A DNA stretch of 64,000 nt, taken from Cotesia glomerata (lineage: Eukaryota; Arthropoda; Insecta; Hymenoptera; Braconidae). Made by a program: the position numbers and the translations under genes. The notes under the pieces are model-generated. The model worked only from the letters and a program-made list of their open reading frames with translations. It did not search any database and was not told where the DNA came from. Of this stretch, positions 56,210 to 64,000 are shown in pieces (the first letter of the stretch is position 1; the number at the start of each line of letters is the position of its first letter). The stretch is taken from positions 62,001 to 126,000 of the forward strand of contig NW_025402441.1 in the NCBI RefSeq assembly GCF_020080835.1, read 5' to 3'.

Positions 56210-56364
56210 TACAGACACCGTGACAACCTCGCGGGGATATTCAGGGAAGCTTCCTGTGACCTTCAAACGTCGAGATCTGATGAAAACTCGATTTTTGCAA
56301 AACGGGGTGAAAACAATAACTTCCCGATTTTTGAAAATCTTCGATTTTCTTAGCGGGAAGTTAA
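56205..56364 (-). repeat. TG-repeat copy G, 5' terminal segment
   Basis: acatacagacaccgtgac..., ...cgtcgagatctgatgaaaac..., ...tcgattttcttagcgggaagtt. This completes the copy begun at 40089, with all interrupting elements between. Confidence 0.85.
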
Positions 56365-56687
56365 AAATTTTCTAAATAAACGCTTTAGAAAATTTCATTT
56401 AAAAATTAATATTTTTTCGCTCGATTAAAAAAAAATAACACGTCACTTTTCACGGTGATAATAAATTCAAAATAATCCATGTATATCATCAATGCAAGGC
56501 CAAGGAAAGAAATATTTATTTTTTAACACTATTCGACAGTTAATAAATTTAATAATTACATCAAAATTTATATGACAAACACAAATGAACGAAAGCTTAT
56601 GAAATTAAAATTTTAATTATGTTTTTTTACAGAATCAGGATATTTTAAAATACCATGAAAAACGTCCTTAATTATAATGGTACAGTC
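56365..56687. other. No gene recognised
   Basis: AT-rich DNA between two LINE/TG-repeat complexes. The left part of TG-repeat copy H and the 3' part of LINE copy 3 are missing here, so a deletion junction is likely near 56688. Confidence 0.4.
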
Positions 56688-57400
56688 GTCTTGGCCTTTA
56701 TCTCTTTGTGAATGTTGACCTTTGGTTGGACGAAATCATTCAACTCACTGATCAGCTTTTCAACGCGTTTGAGCGCTTGCAAACGCTTCATTTCAGTGCT
56801 CGCGTCAATCGCTGCTTGTTGGGCATGTAGCCCGTTTCCACTCTTGTTTGTTTCCTGTAAATTACTCATACTTTTTTGATTTACCAGCACATCGTACGGA
56901 GTGGAGCGGGTTGTCATAACTAGGAACGGGTGTACCCTCGGAGATAGTACTCCTACCCCAGTTCCCTGAGGCCTAGTCGACACTTAGCCAGTCCCGGAAT
57001 ACACGGACGGACTAGACTCGCTCTGAGCGGTGAAGATTCCGATCTCTAGCACTCACTGCGTACTCTCTGATCAAGGCCCGAGGTGGCTGGTTCCTGATCT
57101 ACTGCTGTAACTTACACCTCGGCAGAACAAGCTCACATCAGCCGTGGCCTGCGTCGTCGGAAACTACGACACAGGTTCCGGACACTCCCAGTGGGTTACA
57201 ACAGAGAACGATCTTCTTCTTGCTAGGTCAGTTAGTGTGACCAACCCATTAAGGGGAGTTTTGTCCACGGGAGCGTATTTTATTTAGCTCCTACCCTCTG
57301 TACCTTGTCAACTAAGAGACTCAGTGTCTTCCAAGGACAGCGAGCGTTCTCCTATCTGCTCGGGGAGACGCGCCCGGTAGCAGTATCTCTTCTGCCCTGA
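56688..57400 (-). mobile_element. LINE family B copy 3: 5' fragment only
   Basis: The 5' end (tcagggcagaagagatac on the minus strand) abuts (CA)n at 57401. The 5' UTR and the first ~65 codons of ORF1 (NGLHAQQAAIDASTEMKR) follow, then similarity stops at ~56688. Retaining the 5' end and losing the 3' is the reverse of normal LINE truncation. Confidence 0.82.
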
Positions 57401-57402
57401 GT

Positions 57403-57477
<75 letters not shown>
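57401..57477. repeat. (TG)n microsatellite, 5' junction of LINE copy 3
   Basis: About 37 TG units with one TTTG interruption. The LINE lies on the left in minus orientation. Confidence 0.9.
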
Positions 57478-57481
<4 letters not shown>

Positions 57482-58180
57482 AAGTATGTAAACCTCTCAT
57501 AACTTTTGAATGGCTCGACTGATTCGATTGCAGTTGGTGCCATTCGAAAGAGCTTGTCTAAACTTAGATTTTGGATTCAATTTGGACCGATTCGGACCGA
57601 TAGATTTCGAAAAATCTAAAAAAAACTGTAAAAAAAATTTTTTTAAAAGTGGTTTTTTTGGAATAACTTTCGAACGGCTCTGTCGATCAACTCAAAAAAC
57701 AAATCACCTTGTAACCTCGAAAAACCACGTCGATCACTGCTAATCGGTTCAAAATCGATTGATTTGTTCGAGAGATATCGTGTAGGAAACGTAAACCTAA
57801 AAGTGTTTTTCCGGAATTACTCCAAAATTTCTAGTTTGATTAATTAAAACTCAAAAATTTTTCATAAGGCTTAAAAACTGCGTCGAATGCCGCCAACCGC
57901 GTGAAAATCGGTTCATTCATTCAAAAGTTATTGCGGTTTGAGTACTCAAAAAATAGTGTTTTATCAACCTTCTGTCAAACTTTTGAGCTTGTTGAAGAGC
58001 TAAAAAGCATAAAAAAGTTATCTTTTTGAGCTCGCAGAGCTCAAAACACCATATAAATTGTATTTTTGAGCTTGAAAAGCTCAAAAACGTCGTAATTGTA
58101 ATTTTAAGCGCCCAAGTATGGAATCAGCGGGAAGTTGCAGGGATGGCCTTCAGGGTCAATCGTTTTCCTAATTTTTTTTT
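57401..58180 (+). repeat. TG-repeat copy H (microsatellite and right half)
   Basis: (TG)n 57401-57477, then gtatgtaagtatgtaaacc and the full right half to ttttcctaattttttttt. It carries an extra gagctcgcagagctc block. Key reference for the undisturbed sequence at the MITE and DNA-transposon insertion points. Confidence 0.83.
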
Positions 58181-58330
58181 CATATTATATAAATGGGAAA
58201 GGGGACCCCCCTTTGAGGCTAATCTATAATTGGATTTAAAAATTTTTTTCAGGCGTGAAAAATTTTTTCTTACCCTAAAGAAACTTTTGAGACCTCAAGC
58301 AAAAAGAAAATTTTCAAAAAAATCCTCCTA
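58181..58330 (-). repeat. 'ttaggg/ttagga' interspersed repeat, copy 3
   Basis: The reverse complement of the 35506 repeat: gaggctaatctataattgg, gaaacttttgagacctcaag, ending ...tcctcctaa. Confidence 0.5.
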
Positions 58331-58621
58331 ATATATATAGATCTACTTAGGTTAAATGTGATCTAAGCAGATTCGACTCGATTAAAATGAGTTCTAAAAA
58401 TTAATTTACCAAATGTCATCAGAAATAAGCTGATCTATAAAAAGTATATAAGGTTTTAGTAATAAATGGTTAATAATAGTTTTTTTGAGTTTATAATAGA
58501 TTAGTAGATTAATGTAAATCGAAAAGACAATGTTCTGGGTATAAATTTTACTTTATTTAAAATTTACACGATATATGTAATAATGTCTGGCTAGTAAAAA
58601 TTTATAAGTAATATTTATTAG
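58331..58621. other. No gene; possible intron sequence left of the candidate exon
   Basis: AT-rich, ending tatttattag at 58621, which could serve as a weak 3' splice site. Confidence 0.3.
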
Positions 58622-58771
58622 CATGGAATATACCTCCATTTGGAGAACCTGGTGATTTAAATCCCGCAGTGCATTTCAAGGATTATAATGAAATTGCCAA
58701 GCGTATCAATATTGATCTAGATGAAGAAGTTTCCAATGTTAGCATTGTGAAACTTATTAATTATGACGCAG
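58622..58771 (+). CDS. Candidate host exon (50 codons) bounded by splice-like sites
   Basis: A 150-nt block of balanced composition in AT-rich DNA, preceded by ...ttattag and followed by cag|gtaagt, a strong donor. In the frame beginning tgg at 58624 it reads WNIPPFGEPGDLNPAVHFKD, then YNEIAKRINIDLDEEV, then SNVSIVKLINYDAG. There is no stop, and the composition is unlike the low-complexity frames around it. I do not recognise the protein. The frame closes at 58861-58863 if unspliced. Neighbouring exons were not found, so this could also be a piece of an unrecognised element. It is the only non-transposon coding candidate in the window. Confidence 0.4.
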
Positions 58772-58973
58772 GTAAGTACAACATTATGCAGAAAGTTTTT
58801 TCGATTCCAAAAACGTTTTTATTCGAAGACAAAATATCCTCGAAAAAATATCATTCAATCTGATTTTTTTAAGGCAAACACATTAGTAAAATTTTATTAA
58901 ATGGACAGACAGGTAGTTAATTTTCGAACTAAGAAAATAAATCAACATCAGTAGAGATTAAATCTTATATACA

Positions 58974-59290
58974 TCTAGAAATTTCAGTGAGGCAGTGATT
59001 TGGCGCAAGTAAGGCATGCTGAATTCCAAACTTGCGGTAAGTGAGGCATCCAAATCAGAGCAAAGTTTGGGATGTAACGCAGTTGCGAGGCTCAGCCTAA
59101 CTTGGCTTCCTGATTAGGTTGCAGTTTGGAAACCACACTTGCTGGTAGACTACCTAAGCTTTATTCGGTCCGAATTAGGCTACCTAACTAGGCAGCAATT
59201 CGGAAATCAAATTCGCAAGGAAGAATTCAAATTTAATCCTTTCTTCCTTTTTCATTATAAAGCGAAAATTAATAATAACAAATGCTTATG
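58974..59290 (+). mobile_element. Fragment of the 'gactagaaa' element (end shared with 10690-11697)
   Basis: ctagaaatttcagtgaggc... matches the reverse complement of the right end at 11697 and inward to ...aataataacaaatgcttat. One ~75 bp block (ttcggtccgaattaggctac) is absent from the other copy. TG-repeat copy I is inserted at 59291. Confidence 0.6.
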
Positions 59291-59395
59291 TTTAACTTCC
59301 CGCTAAGAAAATCAAAGACTATAAAAAATCGGAAAGTTATTGGTTCTACCCCGTTTTGCAAAAATCGAGTTTTCATCAGATCTCAACGTTTTAAG
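59291..59395 (+). repeat. TG-repeat copy I (5' end only)
   Basis: aacttcccgctaagaaaatc to cagatctcaacgttttaag, then (gt)3 and a T run. Everything beyond is lost. Confidence 0.7.
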
Positions 59396-60664
59396 TGTGT
59401 GTTTTTTTTTTTTTTATAGAGAAACGAAAAAAAATCTTCCAAAGACACCGCTACCCTCGTAGATGGTACGGAGATGACTGAAATGTCAAAGTATCAATAA
59501 TTACTCTGTGGGCTAGAAGTGGACCGCGGTTTACCTGATACCAGGTTTACTTCTCCTTTGATTAATTATTTATCATTTATTTGATGTCGGTGCTGAGTGG
59601 TCCTCACGGGGATTATTACCCAAGCGTCACTCAGAAACCTTGCGGTGTAAAATTTTGTGGGAATTTATTTGTTAAAAATATTTTACTCAATTATTTATTA
59701 ATATTTTGAAGATCTGAAAACAGTTTTAGATTTTATATCATTTACCGAAAAATCTAATAAAATAAAACATGATAGTAAAATTTTTACAAGAAAATTCCAA
59801 TTGTCTTCTCACGAATTCTAGTCAAGCGTCGGTTAAATTTTATAACGTAGTTAATCCGTACCCAAGGTCTAAATTACAAAGAACTAACGAATATTTGGCG
59901 TCCATTTTAAGCGCGCAAATTCATGTCGATTATTTTACTCGATATTTTATTATGAACAGTTGAATTATTATTTATTAATATTATTTATTGCCAGATTATT
60001 ATTTATTAATATTATATTATTTATTACGAATTTATTTATTGAGATCTTGGCGCATTTGAGACTGATTTACCCGTAGATGTTCTTTTGGCAATTAATTTTG
60101 AGATTGAGATAAATTAATATAAAATTATTTATTTAACTGAAAGCTCTACGTGGTCAATTTATATATATATTGAACTTACGTTCTGGAATTTATTTTTGAT
60201 AATTTAATTTCATCATTTTGATAAAATTCTTTATAAATTATTCGGCTGCCCAATTTTAAAACACAGTAACTGCAAAATTTTTATACCTGATTTTTTTTGG
60301 TGTTGCTGCATTTCTTATAACTTTTAGACCTTAATTTCAAGTATTTTTTCTTAAAAATATTTATATTCAAGTATTTTTTATTCATCAATCAAATTTTTTA
60401 TCAATTTGGCGCGCAAACTTTTTTTTAACAAAAGAAATTTTAAAAAATCTTAAAATTGTCAGTTACTGTGTTTTGAAATTGGGCAGCCGTATTTACCAGC
60501 ATGGATCTTAAATCCAAGATATTTAGTTAAAATTATTTGATGAAAATTAATAAGAATTATTTCTATATTTAATATTAAATTTGTGATTGATTTAGAATAA
60601 ATTCATGCGTCGGATTTTAGTTCAGACATTTGGGAATTAAATTTTTAGTTTCGAAAATATTCTA
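59396..60664. other. No gene recognised
   Basis: GC-richer at 59430-59660. A 64-codon plus-strand frame at 59769-59963 has plausible composition (SQASVKFYNVV) but no recognised motif. The rest is AT-rich. Confidence 0.35.
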
Positions 60665-61212
60665 TAGTTTAATTGCTGGCTGATGACAGTATTTGCACAT
60701 TGTCGTGGGGTGCAGGTCCATCTTAAAAACATAGGCGTTGAACGGTTCATGCCCTGTCAATAGCTGGGTAAGAAAGAAGTCTGCGTCCCCGTAATTCCTA
60801 GAGAGCCAGACGTTGATGTTTGGGATCAGCCGCGCTGTCCATCTTCCCATCTCCCCTGATGTCCATCGGTCCTGCCACTCTCGCTGCGTTTCAACCTTTA
60901 TCCTTGTTCTTGCCTCTTTCATGTTTTCTCCACTGGTTTTAGCGTCGTAGAGTTTTGCTCTCTCGAACGCTAGTAAGTCGATGGGCGCGGCTCCCGCAAT
61001 GACCAATACAGCCGCTTCAGAAACCGTGTGGTAGGCTCATGCAACCCTGAGAGCACCTCGCCGCTGTACTACCACCATCTTTCGCCGGTAGGTTTTCTGC
61101 TTTAATATGTTTGCCCATATCTCCGCTCCATAAAGCAGTACTGAATGGACTGCTTCCAAAAGGACTCTTCTCTTTCTGGTTCTTGGTCCCATGGTGTTGG
61201 TCAAAATCATGC
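60665..61212 (-). pseudogene. LINE family A ORF2 C-terminal fragment
   Basis: It reads ILTNTMGPRTRKRRVLLEAV, HSVLLYGAEIWA, then after a TGA near 61037, SEAAVLVIAGAAPIDLLAFE, RWTARLIPNINVWLSRNYGD and FFLTQLLTGHEPFNAYV. It stops inside the C-terminal finger (CKYCHQPA). This is the post-RT region of R1-clade proteins. It ends abruptly on the left (61 bp of finger sequence and the 3' UTR lost) and at ~61212 on the right. Same strand as 63266-64000, so the two are probably parts of one insertion from which the YADD region has been lost. Confidence 0.75.
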
Positions 61213-61426
61213 TAGGCTAGACGCCGTCAAATATAAATAATTTAAATTAATGCTGAGAAACAATTATTAACAATAGCAAAATTCTAATCATTTATTCCAA
61301 TTAAACAATTTAAAATTAACAAATTTTCTTAACAATATTACCCTTAAAATTAACCTAATAATTACTAAATTGTGAGAACCTCTCACCTACGCAGGTACTT
61401 GCCAAAATCTTACAAACTAAATATCG

Positions 61427-61657
61427 TCTAACTCCTTTTAATCATAGACCATTACGCATCTAACTCGTTTTAATCATAGACCATTACGCATCTAACTCTT
61501 TTTAATTATAGACCATTACGCATCTAACTCTTTTTAATCATAGACCATTACGCATCTAACTCTTTTTAATCATAGACCATTACGCATCTAACTCTTTTTA
61601 ATCATAGACCATTACGCATCTAAACTCTTTATTTAACCATAGACCATTATGCATCTA
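61427..61657 (+). repeat. 32 bp minisatellite, about 7 units
   Basis: Unit tctaactctttttaatcata then gaccattacgca, nearly identical in the centre and decaying at both ends. Confidence 0.85.
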
Positions 61658-63044
61658 TACTAAATGAACTCATTATTAACTACGCCAACCTGACGGACTA
61701 CCATATAATATCATAAATCACTAATTTCCATATAAAATCGTCCACCGACGCTAACTTAATTCTATAAAATTCTCTACTTTATTCATAAATCTTAATTACC
61801 AATAAAACTGAATCTCAAAACTTTGCATTCTCCAAAATTACCAAAATTACGCCTAACAATTACTTAACACAAAATTCCGACCTTCGATTTTAATTCATTA
61901 AATTCATTAATACATCTTCTTAACTAAATTCATTTTCAACTTACTTAACCAAATTTTCTACTAAAGTTATCAATCAATTTATTCTACTAAACCCACTGAT
62001 TTATTTCATTTCTTGACCTCCACTAAATAATCTTTAACAAAATTTACTACATAATTTTCTTAACAAGTTCAGTAATCATTTTCTAAATTCACTAAATTTC
62101 TCAATAAATACATTCGCTAAATTAACTAAATTAATTGAATTTAGCCCACCGGCCTAAATTTAATTAAACACAATTTCTTAAATCCAACTACTGTAATTCT
62201 AAAGCGTCTCAACAAAATTTACAACCATAGAACATTATAGAATGACCTTCATTAACTTAATTACGCATTTTCATTTCTTATTCAAAATTTGTCTTGAAAA
62301 TTCTTAACTAAAATTAATTTATTATAGCCAACAGGCCTACTAATAAATTCTCTACCAATAAATTAACAATTAATCAATTAAATTTAATTTTCAATATAAA
62401 AGTTCAGCGACAACACTAACTAATTGACCTTGACAATAAATACTAAAGTACGAACTCGCTAATATAAAAACGACCGCTCGAGAAATTGAATTTAATTATT
62501 TCAGCATCTTAATTAAATCAATAATCAAATCTGGTCTAAAATAATCGAAAATACCTGGAGACTCAATTATTGTTTTATCCAACGACGACTGATACTCCGG
62601 TCCAGCTTGGCGGGCTCAGCTGCTTGGCGTCTTGTCGTCTCGAACCAGGATGGAGTCAGGGTTGTCTAATTCCAAAAATGCCCCGATAACTTCCTCTGCA
62701 GTTGCTCTTTATTCTTGACGTCCAAATTTGCACTCTATTGACTTAAACTGATCTCAACAAGGTCACTGATTCACAAAGGCAAAAGGCCACTGGCTTCCAG
62801 AAGGGAAAAAGCCTCGATGTCTCTCCTGTCGGCTCTTTTATAACCCTCCAACTCCGGCTCTCGAACTTTCCGAATTGTTATACCCCGCTTTATTTTCCGC
62901 GGACAGTAGTGGGGACTTTCGATTAGCACGCCCGGTGACAATTCGAAACTACTTGTCAAAAATCGAAAGGTAAGGGAAAGCCCTTACCTACCGTGCGTTA
63001 ATTAAGTGGTCGATAATGACCCCGGAAGTTCGATTTTCCCTATT

Positions 63045-63155
63045 ACACTTGAATCCCTACTCTCAATTTGAATCGTACGTCTTACTCTTAAAATGAGAGA
63101 GCTATAGTCTATTTTTTAGAGAAGGGGCCGGAAAAACGGTAGAAAGGGACGCTTT
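63045..63155 (+). repeat. Dispersed repeat shared with 33735-33835
   Basis: cttgaatccctactctcaat..., gagagagctatagtct, agagaaggggccggaaaa. Inverted relative to the other copy. Confidence 0.5.
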
Positions 63156-63265
63156 CCTACACTACCACTACTAAACTTTCATTCATACAGCCTTACAACG
63201 GACTTTAATTGGCTCTATCCCCACTTTACTCACATCTAGACTCACCGACACTCTGAGCTGGGAGA

Positions 63266-64000
63266 GGGTTAAATGCATTTTTGACATGTAGCGTGAGGAG
63301 AAGACATACGTCATGAGCTTACCAGACCATGCTTTTGTTACTGTCTTTATGATTTTATCGATCGTTCCGACTGTCGAACGACCTTTACGGAAGCCATGCT
63401 GGTTGGTGGCAAAACCCCCAGCACGGTCGATGTCGTTGCGAAGTCTCCCTTGTAGGAGCTTCTCGAGTAGTTTTCCAGCAATGTCTAGCATACAAAGTGG
63501 TCTAAACGACAAAGGTGTTACGGGGGTTTCCTTACCTTTGTCTAAGAGAACCAATCTCTGCCGCTTCCAGACATTGGTAAACGTGCCAGTTGCCAAGTAT
63601 GCGTTGTAGGTGTTCAGAAGTATGTCTGGGTATTCCAGGGCTATAATCTTGATTACCGATGCCAGGATGCCATCAGGTCCAGGTGCCTTTCCTGTTTTAA
63701 GTGACTTGGCCGCATCTTGTAGTTCCTTAGTTGTGAAAGGTGTTACTTCGCTGTTTTTAGCGTAGTGTTTCTTCTCCCGTGGTGGGTGTTTGGGGAAAAG
63801 CTCCGCTATAATGCTGTTTATTAAGGCAGGAGATTTCGGTGCCTCTGGTGGAGCCTTTCCAAGTCGTTTGGCGACAATTTGATAGGCTTTACCCCAGATG
63901 TCATAGTCGGAATGCCATGCAAGCTCCAGTACCAGAAATATGGCATAGACCATCCTGGGCATCTTTGTCCGGAGCACAAAGGAAGCATTTTGGCTTCTCC
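63266..64000 (-). pseudogene. LINE family A, second copy: ORF1 tail fused to RT by internal deletion
   Basis: From the right edge, ~95 bp match the end of ORF1 (the 1905-2000 region of the first copy). At ~63898 the sequence jumps to the DIWGKAYQIVAK segment of ORF2, so the whole endonuclease (~1.1 kb) is missing. RT then reads KTGKAPGPDGILASV, FRPLCMLDIAGKLLEKL, NQHGFRKGRSTVGT, and after KIIKTVTKAW similarity ends near 63266. The frame is open through the junction. The codon equivalent to the TGA at 781-783 of copy 1 is CGN here (KRLGKAPPEAP). A non-functional deletion derivative, probably continuous with 60665-61212. Confidence 0.82.

Larger units (their letters stand above)
61213..63265. 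other. 2 kb AT-rich DNA separating two LINE family A pieces
   Basis: T/C-rich on the plus strand, with a minisatellite at 61427-61657 and GC-richer blocks at 62580-62650 and 62790-63010. No coding frame recognised. Either an inserted non-coding element or replacement of part of the LINE. Confidence 0.4.

Noticed and set aside
59769..59963. 64-codon plus-strand gene
   Set aside because: Composition is plausible but no motif, splice sites or homologous copy could be seen.
61427..61657. CRISPR-like array
   Set aside because: Units are contiguous 32 bp repeats without spacers, in eukaryotic transposon-rich DNA: a minisatellite.

Overview
The window looks like gene-poor, transposon-saturated nuclear DNA of an insect. 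AT-rich intergenic sequence, R1-clade LINEs, an errantivirus-like Ty3/gypsy element, a Tigger element and an (AAAC)n-tailed repeat of the RTE/SINE kind fit an arthropod. A parasitoid wasp is my guess, but the sequence does not prove it. There are no bacterial operons, rRNA genes or CRISPR arrays. The only non-transposon coding candidate is one short exon-like block at 58622-58771. Nearly everything readable as protein belongs to mobile elements.

Layout. 1-2820: minus-strand R1-clade LINE (family A: gag-like ORF1, endonuclease/RT ORF2), cut by the window edge. It sits in the (TG)n tract of a ~0.8 kb interspersed repeat here called the 'TG-repeat' (copies A-I); a 697 bp MITE also sits in copy A. 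4253-7727: non-coding sequence, foldback repeats and a tRNA-like SINE. 7730-9671: a complete-looking Tigger/pogo element with an intact transposase. 10079-15185: word-repetitive non-autonomous elements, a second SINE-like sequence, RNA-like hairpins and a LINE 3' end. 16356-31054: a 14.7 kb minus-strand LTR retrotransposon bounded by 992/993 bp LTRs and an AATT target duplication. It has a tRNA-Leu primer site, gag, two retropepsin domains, an RT lacking its catalytic core, an integrase lacking its second Asp, an env-like remnant, and three TG-repeat copies inserted near its 3' end. 31055-40088: small MITEs, foldbacks and repeats.

40089-56364 is one TG-repeat copy exploded by nested insertions. 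A 2683 bp DNA transposon (203 bp inverted repeats, TTA duplication, spliced CENP-B/DDE-type transposase) lies in its 3' arm. Two head-to-tail R1-clade LINEs (family B) lie in its (CA)n tract. A 2678 bp Foldback-type element lies inside the second LINE, at the ORF1/ORF2 boundary. 56688-58180: a 3'-truncated family B LINE in the (TG)n of another TG-repeat. 60665-61212 and 63266-64000: pieces of a second family A LINE separated by ~2 kb of unrelated AT-rich DNA.

How the parts interact. The R1-clade LINEs supply endonuclease and RT and appear to use (AC)n tracts as targets. The TG-repeat carries such a tract and so works as a dispersed landing pad. The LTR element is internally defective yet has nearly identical LTRs, so it was probably mobilised by proteins from a relative elsewhere.
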